Source: Anaerolineales bacterium
GTDB taxonomy: Bacteria > Chloroflexota > Anaerolineae > Anaerolineales > Villigracilaceae
Assembly (NCBI GenBank): GCA_025056175.1
Contig: JANWWK010000009.1
Span: forward strand, 1 to 59,470
DNA: 59,470 nt
Reading direction: 5' to 3'
Below the pieces are notes generated by a model. It ran no database searches. It worked only from the letters and a program-made list of their open reading frames with translations, and was not told where the DNA came from. Shown here piece by piece: positions 48,652 through 58,726 of this stretch. The translations under genes were made by a program, and so were the position numbers. The first letter of the stretch is position 1, and the number at the start of each line of letters is the position of its first letter.

Positions 48652-50943
48652 ATGCTTAAGTTGTGTAAGCGTTCTTTTCCTCGTTTGCTGTACCTCGCTT
48701 TTCTTGTGGCTCTACTTCGGATGCAGATATTTCCTGTGTACGCGCAGGGAATCTCTTTTCAGGAAACGCCTACGGGAGATGTGTTTTCATTTTCACAGTT
48801 GGGGTATGTCGAACGAATTATGCTCAGCCCGTATGATACCACCCAGCTCTCCTTTGGACTGCCGGCAACCTGGGCGCTGACCGCAGATTCTGCGATTACG
48901 CTGCGCCTTAATTTTGCCAGCAGCCGCGCCGGAGTGTCGAATACAGGAGAATTCCCTGGCGGCACACTGCGGGTGAGTTTCAACGGTGTCATTTTACGAA
49001 CGATTCTCCTCTCTAAACCGGGAGATTTCGTCGAAACTATCCCGCTTTCGCCCGAATCGCTCCGTCCAATAGCAGCGGATGGGCGTCACCGCCTTTCCTT
49101 CATCTTTGATGCCCGCTTCGCCTGTGATGACCGCACTATTTCGTCGTCGCTGGTGATTAGCGATAGCTCTACGATTGCCCTGAAGCACCAGACTGTGCCG
49201 ATAGAGCCAGACCTGACCGTCTTTCCGCGTCCGTTCTATCAACCAGGTTCCATTTTGCCCTCGCAAACATTTGTGGTCATTCCGGATGCCCCTTCAGAAG
49301 CCGAATTGCGCGCCGCTTTGCTCGTTTCTGCCGGGTTGGGCGCGCTCACCGGGGGTAACCTGACATACCGCCTGATTCCGGTTGCGCAATTTCCTGCTGT
49401 CCAAAACACCCCTGCCGATTTTATCCTGGTTGGTCTGCCGGGTTTGTTTTCGTTGTTGGAACAGGTCCGTGTGCCGTATCCGCTTCAGCAGGGCGCGTGG
49501 GCAGTTTCTGGCATGGGAGCTGAAGATGGTTTGTTGCAAATAGCAGTTTCTCCCTGGAATCCCGGTCATGTAGCGCTGGTTGTGAGCGGTAACTCCGAAG
49601 TGGGGTTAGTTAAGGCTGCGCAGGCGTTGAGCGCCGGCAAACTGGTGGCTTCGGTCCGACGCGATGTCTCGGTTATCAGCCAGGTTAATCCCACCGCACT
49701 TGATGAAAACGTCCCCCAAGACCAGAGTCTACTCAGCCTGGGCTATGAAAACACGCCCCTGGGTGGCTTTGATGGAACGTATGCTGCGTTCTTCTTCCCT
49801 GCCTCTGCCGACCAGGTGCTTTCGCTCGGCGGTTACGTAGATATGGTCGTTTCCAGCACCAACCTGCTCGATGCCGAAAAGAGCGGTATGACGGTGTTTC
49901 TCAACGGGAAATTTTTGGGCAGTTTGCGTTTTACCGGTCAGACCGAACAGGTGACGACCACGCGCCTGCAAATTTTGCCGGGCATGTTGCGGCGTGGCAG
50001 CAATCTGCTTGAAGTGTATAGCGATTTGATACCGATTTACGATTGTTTCTCGCCCGATTTGTCTGGCAACACGGTGGTCATCAGTAGCCTGACGAACATT
50101 CATCTGCCGGTGACGGCCCAGCAAATCGAACTTGGCACGCTGCAAAATTTGGGAGACTTTCCATCCCTCTTGACCACCGACCGCAGCCTGCGCGATTTGG
50201 CCTTTGTCCTGGCTCGTAACGACCCCACCGGGTGGGAGATAGCATCGAAACTGGCATTTTTCATTGGGCGCAGTGCCTCGATTCCGGTTGCCAGCCTGCA
50301 AATGGCGTATGCTGATGCAGTCTCCGAAGAATTGCTCAAAAACTATCACCTGATTCTGGTTGGCGCACCTGGCCAATTGCCGTTCCTCAAGGAAATCAAT
50401 GCCCAACTGCCTGCTCCCTTTGACCTGGAGACGGGGCAGGCTGTTCAACCGGCCCTGCTGGTCAATTACCGCCTGTTGCCTGGTGTAAATGTTGGCTATT
50501 TGCAGATGCTTTCTTCCCCCTGGAAGCAGGGCTATTCGATTTTGCTGGTTTCTGGGAATTCGGAAGCCGGTGTTCCGATGGCTGCGCAAACCCTGTTGAC
50601 CCCGGCGCGCCTTTCTCAGCTGAAGGGGAATTTTGCGATAGTTTACAACGAGCAAGTTTTGACGACCGATACCCGCCTGGGCCCGGCCAAAGAAGCACTG
50701 GGTTCAGATTTGCCTGCTGTTGCGACCGTCACACCCCTGCCTTTGGAGCAAACCCTGCCAGAATTCGATATGAGTCGCGTTGAGGAACGACCGGAATGGG
50801 TTCTTCCGGCCATTATTGTGCTTTCTGTGCTTAGTGGACTGATGGTGGTGGTGATTGTGGCGCGTGCACTTTGGGTGCGACGCAATGGGGATAAAACGCT
50901 AGCCAGCAAACGCTCCCTGTCTCCGCCTTCAGGTGGTCAATGA
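48652..50943 (+). CDS. BcsB-like cellulose synthase regulatory protein
   Basis: 763 residues. Signal peptide (about 1-31), two carbohydrate-binding/flavodoxin-like domain pairs as in BcsB (first about 80-300 with GGTLRVSFNG; second about 390-690 with MTVFLNGKFLGSL and RGSNLLEVYSDLIP), and one C-terminal membrane helix (about 715-740). BcsB lies outside the membrane and guides the growing glucan chain out of BcsA. Next gene is a GT2 synthase, supporting a secreted polysaccharide machine. Confidence 0.82.
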   Translation: MLKLCKRSFPRLLYLAFLVALLRMQIFPVYAQGISFQETPTGDVFSFSQLGYVERIMLSPYDTTQLSFGLPATWALTADSAITLRLNFASSRAGVSNTGEFPGGTLRVSFNGVILRTILLSKPGDFVETIPLSPESLRPIAADGRHRLSFIFDARFACDDRTISSSLVISDSSTIALKHQTVPIEPDLTVFPRPFYQPGSILPSQTFVVIPDAPSEAELRAALLVSAGLGALTGGNLTYRLIPVAQFPAVQNTPADFILVGLPGLFSLLEQVRVPYPLQQGAWAVSGMGAEDGLLQIAVSPWNPGHVALVVSGNSEVGLVKAAQALSAGKLVASVRRDVSVISQVNPTALDENVPQDQSLLSLGYENTPLGGFDGTYAAFFFPASADQVLSLGGYVDMVVSSTNLLDAEKSGMTVFLNGKFLGSLRFTGQTEQVTTTRLQILPGMLRRGSNLLEVYSDLIPIYDCFSPDLSGNTVVISSLTNIHLPVTAQQIELGTLQNLGDFPSLLTTDRSLRDLAFVLARNDPTGWEIASKLAFFIGRSASIPVASLQMAYADAVSEELLKNYHLILVGAPGQLPFLKEINAQLPAPFDLETGQAVQPALLVNYRLLPGVNVGYLQMLSSPWKQGYSILLVSGNSEAGVPMAAQTLLTPARLSQLKGNFAIVYNEQVLTTDTRLGPAKEALGSDLPAVATVTPLPLEQTLPEFDMSRVEERPEWVLPAIIVLSVLSGLMVVVIVARALWVRRNGDKTLASKRSLSPPSGGQ

Positions 50944-51005
50944 CTCTCTGAAGTGTTTCCAGGTGTTTCGATGGGATTCGTCTGCGTTCTTTAACCGAGG
51001 TGTGT

Positions 51006-52175
51006 ATGGCTTTCCTCTTCTGGTTCGCAGTGTTTTTTATCCTGTATGTCTATTTTGGCTACCCTTTGCTGGTGGCTCTGCTGGCGCGTTTTCGCCCGGC
51101 GCGTCTGCCTGAACTAAAGGAATTGCCCTCGGTGACTTTGTTGATTGCGGCATACAACGAGGAAAAGGTCATCGCCAGCAAACTTGAAAACTCCCTTGCC
51201 CTCGATTACCCGCGCGAGAAACTCCAAATTCTGGTGGCCGCCGATGGCTCGTCCGACCGCACGCCCGAAATCGTCCGCCAATTCGAGGCGCAGGGTGTGG
51301 AGTTGAATTACATCCCGGAGCGCAACGGCAAAATGGCCGCCCTCGTGCGCGCCATGCCCCGCGCGCGCGGCAGCATTGTCGTCATCTCCGATGCCAACAA
51401 CATGTACAACGCCCAGGCCATCCGCGAGCTGGTCAAACCGTATGGCGACCCGAAGGTGGGCGCAACGACCGGCGCCAAATTGATTCTGGAAGATGAGCGG
51501 CAGTTGAGTTTTGCGGAAGGTTTCTATTGGAAGTACGAATCGTGGATAAAAGAGAACGAAACCCGCCTGAGCACCTGCACGTCGGCGGTGGGCGAAATGC
51601 TTTCCATCCGCAAGGAACTCTTTCAACCGCCCACCCGCAAAATCGTCAACGATGACCGCTACACCGTCTTCAGCCTGATTCGGCGCGGCTACCGCGTCTA
51701 TTACAACCCGGCGGCGCGCTCTTATGAGACCGTTTCCAAGACCGCCAGAGATGAAATTGTGCGGCGGACGCGCATGGTGGCCGGCGCCTACCAGACGGTA
51801 GCGATGGCCGCCGAACTCTTGCCGTTCAACCGTCCGCTGGTTTTGTGGCAGGTGATTTCACACAAATACTTACGCGCCTATGTGCCGTTCGCTATGATTC
51901 TGGCGCTGGTTTCCAACCTGATGTTGGTGTTGTTCCCGGCGCAGAGCGGTTCGTTTTGGCAGCTGGCCTATCCGTTCAACTGGATATTTTTGGGTTTACA
52001 GGCGGCCTTCTATGCGCTGGCGGTTTTGGGCAATTTTGTGCGCTTCAAAGGGCCAATTGGCAAACTGTTGTATCTGCCCACCTTTCTGGTCAACTCGAAC
52101 TACGCCGTTCTCATGGGGTTATTCAGTTTTCTGACCAACAAAAACGTCCATCTCTGGCAGCGCGTGGAACGTTGA
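51006..52175 (+). CDS. Processive-type family 2 glycosyltransferase
   Basis: 389 residues. N-terminal helix (about 3-25), GT2 core with TLLIAAYNEEKVI, ADGSSDRTPEI, ISDANN, and TSAVGEMLSIRKELF; the Q-x-x-R-W-like segment reads RRTRMV. Three or four C-terminal helices (FAMILALVSNLMLVLF and others) could make a transport pore. It is shorter than BcsA and has no PilZ domain, so c-di-GMP control through PilZ is absent. ATG 51006 has GAGG five bases upstream. Confidence 0.85.
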   Translation: MAFLFWFAVFFILYVYFGYPLLVALLARFRPARLPELKELPSVTLLIAAYNEEKVIASKLENSLALDYPREKLQILVAADGSSDRTPEIVRQFEAQGVELNYIPERNGKMAALVRAMPRARGSIVVISDANNMYNAQAIRELVKPYGDPKVGATTGAKLILEDERQLSFAEGFYWKYESWIKENETRLSTCTSAVGEMLSIRKELFQPPTRKIVNDDRYTVFSLIRRGYRVYYNPAARSYETVSKTARDEIVRRTRMVAGAYQTVAMAAELLPFNRPLVLWQVISHKYLRAYVPFAMILALVSNLMLVLFPAQSGSFWQLAYPFNWIFLGLQAAFYALAVLGNFVRFKGPIGKLLYLPTFLVNSNYAVLMGLFSFLTNKNVHLWQRVER

Positions 52176-52190
52176 CGCGAGGAAAACGCA

Positions 52191-53225
52191 ATGGCTTCCT
52201 GGCGCGGGCGCGTCTTTTCCCTGTCTCTTGAAGCGGCCTTTCGGCTGGGCGTGTTTGACCTGGCGCGGCTTCTGCACGCCCAATCGCTCACGGTCTTGAA
52301 CTATCACCGCATTGACCACTTTGACTCCCCCGATTTCGACCTGTTTCGTCCCAACGTCAGCGCCGCGCCGGAAACTTTTGCCCAACAAATGGATTATCTC
52401 CGGGCGCGCTACAACGTCATCTCGATTGGGCATCTGGCCGCCTGGCTGAGGAGGGAGGCCGCGCTTCCGCCGCGTGCCGCGCTGATAACCTTCGATGATG
52501 GCTACGCCGACAACCTGACGCACGCCTTTCCCATCCTGAAGGCGCGCCATCTGCCGGCGGTCATCTTTCTGACCACCGGCTTTTTGGAAACCTCCCGCCC
52601 GTTTTATTGGGATTGGGTTGCCTATTGCTTCCACCACACCCGCCGCGATGCTGTTTTTCTCCCCTTGTTGGGGGAACGCCGCTGGAACGAGCCCAAGGAG
52701 CGCGACCGTGTGATGCGCGCCTGGATTGAAACGCTCAAAACCCTGCCCGATGAGCGCAAGAACGCCCTGATTGCCGAACTGCCTGCCCTGTTAGATGTTT
52801 CCATCCCCGAAGAGCGCTTTTCTGGCTTATACCTGACGTGGGAACAGGTGCGCGCCATGCGCCGCGAGGGAATCGAATTCGGCTCGCACACGGTTTCGCA
52901 CCCCATTCTGACGCGCATCCCGCTGGAGCAGGTTCGCCAGGAATTGGTCGAATCGCGCCGGAAAATTGAACAGGAAACCGGTCATCCGGTCATTTCGCTG
53001 GCTTATCCCAACGGCCAGGCTGCCGATTTCTCTCCTGCTGTGGCCGAAGCCGCGCGCCAGGCTGGTTTTTTGCTCGCTTTTAGTCTGTTGCCCGGCCCTA
53101 CGCGCTATCAGACCGTTCGGCGCAGTCCGTTCACCGTTCGGCGGATTTACATTGGCAATACCGATACGCTGCCGCGTTTCGCGGCCAAACTGAGCGGCCT
53201 GGCGCGGCTCAGTTCTGTGGTTTGA
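52191..53225 (+). CDS. Polysaccharide deacetylase (NodB domain)
   Basis: 344 residues. NodB motifs: TVLNYHRI, ITFDDGYADN (catalytic base and metal Asp), FGSHTVSHPILTRI (metal His pair) and LAYPNGQ. It removes acetyl groups from amino sugars of the polysaccharide. AGGA precedes the ATG. There is no clear signal peptide. It converges on a minus-strand GT4 gene, with 17 bases of overlap at the 3' ends. Confidence 0.9.
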   Translation: MASWRGRVFSLSLEAAFRLGVFDLARLLHAQSLTVLNYHRIDHFDSPDFDLFRPNVSAAPETFAQQMDYLRARYNVISIGHLAAWLRREAALPPRAALITFDDGYADNLTHAFPILKARHLPAVIFLTTGFLETSRPFYWDWVAYCFHHTRRDAVFLPLLGERRWNEPKERDRVMRAWIETLKTLPDERKNALIAELPALLDVSIPEERFSGLYLTWEQVRAMRREGIEFGSHTVSHPILTRIPLEQVRQELVESRRKIEQETGHPVISLAYPNGQAADFSPAVAEAARQAGFLLAFSLLPGPTRYQTVRRSPFTVRRIYIGNTDTLPRFAAKLSGLARLSSVV

Positions 53226-54450
53226 GATGTTCCCGGTACACATCTAAAATCGAGCGGGCAATGGGCGGCCAGGCAAACTTCGTTTCGGAGAGATGCTTTG
53301 CATATCGTCCCATCTCTCTGGCACGCTCTGGGTCATTAACCAGCGTGGCGATGGCTTTTGCTAAACGCACGGGCGATTGGGGCGGGACGAGAAACCCGCT
53401 CTTGCCGTCTTCCACCACTTCGGGAAAAGCGCCCACATCGGTCGCCACCACCGGGCGGCCAAACGAATACGCCACCTGTACTGCCCCGCTTTGCGAGCTG
53501 TTCAGATAGGGCAGAACCACCACATCGGCGCGGTGCATGAGCGGCGCAATCTCCTCCATTGCCAGGTAGCGGCTGTCGAAGCGGATGACATTTTCCAGTT
53601 GTAAGTCTTTCACCTGTCGCAGAAGCGCATCCATGTCAATATACTTTGTGGGCATTCCCGCAATCAGGAGCCGCGCCGCCCTGTTTTGGGAATACACTTC
53701 CTTGAATGCAGTAATCAAATCGGGGATGCCTTTGCTGGGGGTGAGAATGCCAAAAAAGACCACCAGCCGATTTTCATCCTGAAGACCATATTTTGCCTGC
53801 AGGGCTTTGCTTTGCGCTTCGACATCTGGCGGGATGGGAAAAATCTGCTCGTTGCCATGCACGATTTCGTACAGTCGTTCGCGTGGAATCATTGGGTAGA
53901 GGGCGTGAAACTTTTGCAGGTTGCTTGCCCCGTGCAGGAAGAGAATCTCAAACGATTGATAAACGATGACCTTCAGGCGGTCATTGATTTTAGCCAGGAC
54001 GCCCTGTTGCTCGCGTGATTCGAACTCATGGCAGATTTGCGTCAGTTTCAGCCCGCGCCAGCGAAGATGTTGCAGGAACAGGCCCTCGAAAGGAAACTCG
54101 ATTTCCCCAAATTGTACGATGTCGGGCCGTTCGCGGAGCAGGTAATTCATCAGCCGCAGCAACTGGTGGAGATAGCGGATAGCACGCGCGCCGCGCCGCG
54201 CCGTCCAGAACAGTTTACGCGCGGCTTTTTCCAGTCCGTTGCGAGGCGGTTTTGACAGGCGCGGGTCGGAGAGCGGCCAGAGTTTGAGCAGACGGTTGAC
54301 GGTGAAGTTGTGCGGGAACGCGCCCAGTTCATAATTCTCGGCGGTGACCAGCGTCACTTGCGCGCCTTCGGCGGACAGGGCCTGGCAAAGTTGGTAGGCG
54401 TAGTGAATCATCCCGCCCGTACCGCGGGGTTCGATGACGTAGATTTTCAT
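53209..54450 (-). CDS. Family 4 glycosyltransferase
   Basis: 413 residues. GT-B fold: MKIYVIEPRGTGGMIHYAYQLCQAL at the N-terminus, donor domain FFGILTPSKGIPDLITAF, LLIAGMP, VVLPYLNSSQSGAVQVAYSFGRPVVATDVGAFPEVV. Retaining sugar transferase. The start overlaps the stop of the next GT4 gene by ATGA, so the minus-strand genes form an operon. Confidence 0.87.
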   Translation of the reverse strand: MKIYVIEPRGTGGMIHYAYQLCQALSAEGAQVTLVTAENYELGAFPHNFTVNRLLKLWPLSDPRLSKPPRNGLEKAARKLFWTARRGARAIRYLHQLLRLMNYLLRERPDIVQFGEIEFPFEGLFLQHLRWRGLKLTQICHEFESREQQGVLAKINDRLKVIVYQSFEILFLHGASNLQKFHALYPMIPRERLYEIVHGNEQIFPIPPDVEAQSKALQAKYGLQDENRLVVFFGILTPSKGIPDLITAFKEVYSQNRAARLLIAGMPTKYIDMDALLRQVKDLQLENVIRFDSRYLAMEEIAPLMHRADVVVLPYLNSSQSGAVQVAYSFGRPVVATDVGAFPEVVEDGKSGFLVPPQSPVRLAKAIATLVNDPERAREMGRYAKHLSETKFAWPPIARSILDVYREHLKPQN

Positions 54451-55586
54451 GAGGGGTGTTTTCCTATCAGGGAGTTATAGAGTGTTTCGAGCGCATGGAT
54501 TTGCTGCTCGATGTTGAATTTTTCTTCGCAAATTTGGCGGCCGGCCTGCCCCCACGCTGCGCGCAGGGATGGGTTTTCAGCCAGTTCCCCGCAGGCCGCA
54601 ACCAGCGCAGGAACGCCACCCGGCGGAAGCAATTTGCCGTTTCGTCCGTCTTCCACCATCTCCGGCACGCCGCCCACGTTGGAGGCCAGGATTGCCTTGC
54701 GGGCGGCCATCGCTTCCATCAGCACGGTCGGAAGGGCTTCGGTGAGCGTCGGCAGGACGAAGAAATCACATGCCGACAGGATTTCCGGGATGTCTTTGCG
54801 TTGACCGGCAAAGACGACGCGCTCACCCAGTTGCAGTGCTTCGGCTTGTTGGCGCAACGCTGGCCCGTATTCGCCATCGCCCACCACCAGGTATTGCAGG
54901 TTGGGATGTCGCTCGCGCAGTTCAGACATGGCCTGAAGCATGTATTGGATGCCTTTCGGTTCGCGCAAGACCGCAACCGTGACCGCCACGACCGAATTTG
55001 GTTTCAGACCCAGTTCGCGCCGTTTCTCCTGGCAAAAAGCGGGCGGGCGTTCCTCGAAGGCTGACAGGTCAATTCCGTTGTAAAGCGTGATGATTTTTTT
55101 GGGGGTGATGTTTCCATCGCGCAGGTGATGCTGGCGCGTGCTTTCGGAGACGGCAATGACGCGATTGCACCAGTGCTTGAGCGCGAACAGGCTCAAGCGG
55201 TAACGCCAGTAGGCGCGTCGCTCCTGGGGGTTATCGAGCGTGTGCAGGGTAGCAACCGCCGGAATACCCCTCAGCCGCGCCGCCAAACTCCCCAGAATCA
55301 CCGAAAATTCCAGTTGCAGGTGCAACAGAGCCGGCTGGTGTTCGCTCAGATAGCGCAACACTTTGAACAGGTTGGCCGGGTGTCGTAAATGGGGAATTCC
55401 GAGCAAATCCACTGGAATCCCGGCTTTTTCGATTTCGCGCGCCATCGGGTTGCCGCCACGCTCTTGCAGCGCGCACACCCGCAGGTCGAAGCGCGCCCGG
55501 TCGAATCGCTCCAGGATAGCAAGCGTCAGCCGTTCCGCGCCGCCGTGTCCCAGGCTGTCTATCATCCAGACAATGCGACGTTTCAT
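54447..55586 (-). CDS. Family 4 glycosyltransferase
   Basis: 379 residues. N-terminal WMIDSLGHGGAERLTLAILERF, then VIAVSESTRQHHL, donor domain VTVAVLREPKGIQYMLQAM, LVVGDGEYGPAL and VLPTLTEALPTVLMEAMAARKAILASNVGGVPEMV. Start ATG 55586 overlaps the ligase stop (ATGA); a longer frame exists upstream but lies within the ligase gene and shows no family sequence. Confidence 0.87.
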   Translation of the reverse strand: MKRRIVWMIDSLGHGGAERLTLAILERFDRARFDLRVCALQERGGNPMAREIEKAGIPVDLLGIPHLRHPANLFKVLRYLSEHQPALLHLQLEFSVILGSLAARLRGIPAVATLHTLDNPQERRAYWRYRLSLFALKHWCNRVIAVSESTRQHHLRDGNITPKKIITLYNGIDLSAFEERPPAFCQEKRRELGLKPNSVVAVTVAVLREPKGIQYMLQAMSELRERHPNLQYLVVGDGEYGPALRQQAEALQLGERVVFAGQRKDIPEILSACDFFVLPTLTEALPTVLMEAMAARKAILASNVGGVPEMVEDGRNGKLLPPGGVPALVAACGELAENPSLRAAWGQAGRQICEEKFNIEQQIHALETLYNSLIGKHPS

Positions 55587-57145
55587 ACTTCCTGTTCCTG
55601 CCACTGAAGTTGATTTTTCTGCCGCATGGTCTGAAGAATTTGCCGGTTGATGGCAACCGCTGCCATCGCAAAGCCAATCAGTACCCAGATGAACCGGAAG
55701 AGCAACCCGTGCAGAAACATGCCGCTGATGAGGAACGTTGTCAGCGAGAAAATCAGCGCGATTGTCCAGGAGGTCCAACTGGTGTGAATGTGGTAGTCAT
55801 CGTATTTTTTGTAGGCTTGCCAGAGCGAGATGAACAGCGAGAAGAAGAAAAACGAAAAAGTGAAAAAACCGGCCAACCCCATTTCCGAGAGAATTTCGAC
55901 ATACAACGAGTGTGGGTTTTTGGGGCCTTGTGTGCCGGCGCGGTACGTGGAATTGACCAACCCCAGTTCGCTGGCGTATTTCCAGTAATGTGCGGAGTAA
56001 TTTCCGAACCCTACGCCCAGGAAGGGATGGTCCCAGAACATTGCCATTCCGGCTTTCATCTGGTTTTGGCGGCTGACAAAGGAAGAATCTTGATAGAGCG
56101 CGTATTCATCATTATTGGTTTGAAAGATTGCTTTTATCGAAAACAACCGTTCGGCGTAGTTCGATGGTAGCAACATGAACATCAGAGCGATGACCAGTGC
56201 GCCAATCATCATCTGAACGGGACGGATTTTCATTTCAATGGCAATAAGTGGCAGAATGAGACCCATGGCCAGGAAGGCGCCACGGCTGTTGGTGAAGATG
56301 ACCGCCAGTAGAAGGACGAGCGAGGCCGCCAGGGCCAAAACTTTGCGGCGGCTGTTTTTCTCGTAGCGCAGCTGATACAAAGCCAGCGGAACCGATGCCG
56401 CCAAAACCTGCCCCCACATATTTGATTCGCCTATGGGCCCGCCGTAGCGCAATGTACCGCTTGCATCCAGTTGACCGATAATGCTCAATTGGGCCAACCC
56501 AAAGAACGTTTGCTCCGTACCGCTTATCATTTTGAATACTCCCAGCCCGCCGACAATCGTCATCGTGGCGAGAAACACCCGCAGGCAAGTTTCCCACTTT
56601 TCGCGCGTATCGAGGGTCACAAAGATGATGATGCCGATGAGAATGTCTTTGGTCACGTCAATGATGACATTCAGCGCATCTCCAAAATCCGAAGAAACCA
56701 GGCTGGAAGCGACGACGACGCCGTAGAAAAGCAGGAGAGTCCATTCGGCGCGTCCCATCGTTGGCAATTTGAATTTGCCGGTTTGCAAGAAGGTGTTTGC
56801 CAGGATGCTGACCCCGATGACAGCCACCAGCGGCTTGTTGACACTGGGTAATCCCTGCGTGGTCATTAAATCGGATGCGTTTGTAAAGACCATGATGGTC
56901 AGCAGGTATGCGCCCAGTTCGGGTTTTTGGTAAATTGCCATGACCACCACGAACCCGATGATGCCCGCAAAGGCAAACACTTTGAGTTCCAGGTCTCCGT
57001 AAGCAATTCCAAGCGCGCCAACCACCGAGGCTATCAGCGCAACAATTGCAAACACGCTCCATGGAATACTGCGGGTATACAGTTCAAGCAGGGATTGCGT
57101 TCGTTGCTCTGCGTTTGGCGGGGAAGATTTCGTTTGTACGGTCAT
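55583..57145 (-). CDS. O-antigen ligase / Wzy-like polymerase
   Basis: 520 residues with about 11-12 membrane helices. The central region has the Wzy_C features: FTNSRGAFLAMGLILPL and a large outer loop with DHPFLGVGFGNYSAHYWKY and GPKNPHSLYVEILSEMGL (the H-N-x-x-L motif). It joins or polymerises lipid-linked sugar units at the outer face. GAGGAAAAA precedes the start. The 71-base gap upstream contains two hairpins. Confidence 0.85.
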   Translation of the reverse strand: MTVQTKSSPPNAEQRTQSLLELYTRSIPWSVFAIVALIASVVGALGIAYGDLELKVFAFAGIIGFVVVMAIYQKPELGAYLLTIMVFTNASDLMTTQGLPSVNKPLVAVIGVSILANTFLQTGKFKLPTMGRAEWTLLLFYGVVVASSLVSSDFGDALNVIIDVTKDILIGIIIFVTLDTREKWETCLRVFLATMTIVGGLGVFKMISGTEQTFFGLAQLSIIGQLDASGTLRYGGPIGESNMWGQVLAASVPLALYQLRYEKNSRRKVLALAASLVLLLAVIFTNSRGAFLAMGLILPLIAIEMKIRPVQMMIGALVIALMFMLLPSNYAERLFSIKAIFQTNNDEYALYQDSSFVSRQNQMKAGMAMFWDHPFLGVGFGNYSAHYWKYASELGLVNSTYRAGTQGPKNPHSLYVEILSEMGLAGFFTFSFFFFSLFISLWQAYKKYDDYHIHTSWTSWTIALIFSLTTFLISGMFLHGLLFRFIWVLIGFAMAAVAINRQILQTMRQKNQLQWQEQEV

Positions 57146-57166
57146 TTTTCCTCTTTATACCTGTAG

Positions 57167-57207
57167 GGCAAGTCTACGACTTGCCTGCGCAAATCGGAGA
57201 TTTGCGC
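57167..57207. repeat. Pair of perfect intergenic hairpins
   Basis: GGCAAGTC-TAC-GACTTGCC (57167-57185) and GCGCAAATC-GGA-GATTTGCGC (57187-57207), each with a 3-base loop. The design is the same as at 18607-18633. Confidence 0.65.
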
Positions 57208-57216
57208 CACCATTTG

Positions 57217-58692
57217 TTATGCCCGCTTACCTGATAAAACCAATCGCGCCAGGCGGAAGAGTTCATCGCCTTCCAGCCGCCACACAACGACCAGATAACC
57301 GGCAGCGCCGGACAACACCACCAGCGGCAGCTGCGCGAAAGGGCTGAACTGTTGCGTGAGAACCAGCATGCCCCAGGCGGCAGGCATCATCAGCAGAACG
57401 CCCAGCGCGGCGGGCTTCATTTCGGAGAGTATATCCCAAAACGAAACGCGGATGAACCGCCCGGCAACGTATAACGTAATCGCCTGGTCGAAGATAATCG
57501 CCGTCAGGTAGCCCCAGGCAAAGCCAATCAGTCCAAATTGCGAGCCAACCACCAGCGCCGGAACCAGGATGGCCGCGCTCATGATGTTGAGTTTGAAGAG
57601 AATATCAGGCCGTCCAATCGCTTTATAGACATCCCCGGCGTGATAGCCTATGGAATAAATCAGCGCGTAAAGCGAGAGAATCCGCAACAGCGGAATTGTT
57701 TCCAGCCATTGCTCCCCGAAGAACACGCGCACGATGGGTTCGGCGGCCACGAATAAGCCCAGGCAGAGCGGCATGACAATCAGTTGCACCAGCCGGATGG
57801 AGACCAGGAAGCCGCGCCGCAGCTCGTCGGGTTTGTCTTGAATGGACGAGAAAGCCGGGAACAAGACCGAAGCAATCAGCCACAGATTGCCCACAATCAG
57901 CATTTCTGGCAAGCGGTAGGAGATGCTGAACACGCCCAGCGCGGCTACGCCTAACAGTCGCCCAATGATGAGATAACTCAGATTATCTACGAAGACAGTC
58001 AGAATATCTACGCCTGTGACCGAAGCGCCGAATTGCGCCAGTTGCCGCGCCAGCGGCAGGTTGACCCGTAAGCGGGGCCGCCAGGGTTTCACCATCCACG
58101 CCGCCAGCGCCGAAGCCGCTGCTCCGGCCAACTGACCAAAGACCAACGCCCACACGCCCAGTCCGCTAAAAGCCAGCCAGAGCGAAAGGATGCCTTTCAC
58201 AACGGTATTCGTCATATCGGGGATGAACTTACGGCGGTAGTCCAGGTCACGCATGAGCAGGTTGATGTGCGTTGCGCCCAGTGCGTTGAGCGCAAACGAA
58301 AGCCCCAGCCAGCGCAAAACGGGCGTCACCTGGGTTTCCTGGAAATAGGCGGCAAAGAGCGGCGCCAATGGCACGACCGCAAGCGAGAGCGCCGCGCCGA
58401 GCAAAAGATTGATGGTGAAGACTGTGTTCGCTGCCTCGTCCACATCCTCTCGCCGCTGGATGAGTGCCAGCCCTAACCCCAGGTCTTTGACCACCGAAAG
58501 ATAGTTGATGGCGACCACCGCGACCGCCACCAGGCCGAAATCTTCTTTGGTCAACAGGCGCGCCAAAACCGATGTTGTGAGCAGGAGAATTCCCTTGCTC
58601 ACTCCAAAGGAGAGAAAGTTCCAGATGACGCCCCGCCCGGCTTTGCGGGCAATTGAAGCGCGTTCATTAGAGGGTTGGATAGAGTTATTCAC
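57217..58692 (-). CDS. Polysaccharide flippase (Wzx/MurJ-like)
   Basis: About 491 residues with 12-14 membrane helices. KAGRGVIWNFLSFGVSKGILLLTTSVLARLLTKEDFGLVA is the classic start of Wzx/RfbX-type polysaccharide exporters. It should flip lipid-linked repeat units for the adjacent ligase. Start: GTG 58692, with AAGGA ten bases upstream, is favoured; ATG 58758 would overlap the upstream gene by 32 bases and has no ribosome binding site. Confidence 0.85.
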   Translation of the reverse strand: MNNSIQPSNERASIARKAGRGVIWNFLSFGVSKGILLLTTSVLARLLTKEDFGLVAVAVVAINYLSVVKDLGLGLALIQRREDVDEAANTVFTINLLLGAALSLAVVPLAPLFAAYFQETQVTPVLRWLGLSFALNALGATHINLLMRDLDYRRKFIPDMTNTVVKGILSLWLAFSGLGVWALVFGQLAGAAASALAAWMVKPWRPRLRVNLPLARQLAQFGASVTGVDILTVFVDNLSYLIIGRLLGVAALGVFSISYRLPEMLIVGNLWLIASVLFPAFSSIQDKPDELRRGFLVSIRLVQLIVMPLCLGLFVAAEPIVRVFFGEQWLETIPLLRILSLYALIYSIGYHAGDVYKAIGRPDILFKLNIMSAAILVPALVVGSQFGLIGFAWGYLTAIIFDQAITLYVAGRFIRVSFWDILSEMKPAALGVLLMMPAAWGMLVLTQQFSPFAQLPLVVLSGAAGYLVVVWRLEGDELFRLARLVLSGKRA

Positions 58693-58726
58693 CTTGAGAA
58701 ATTCCTTGATGCTGTGTACGTTGCTT

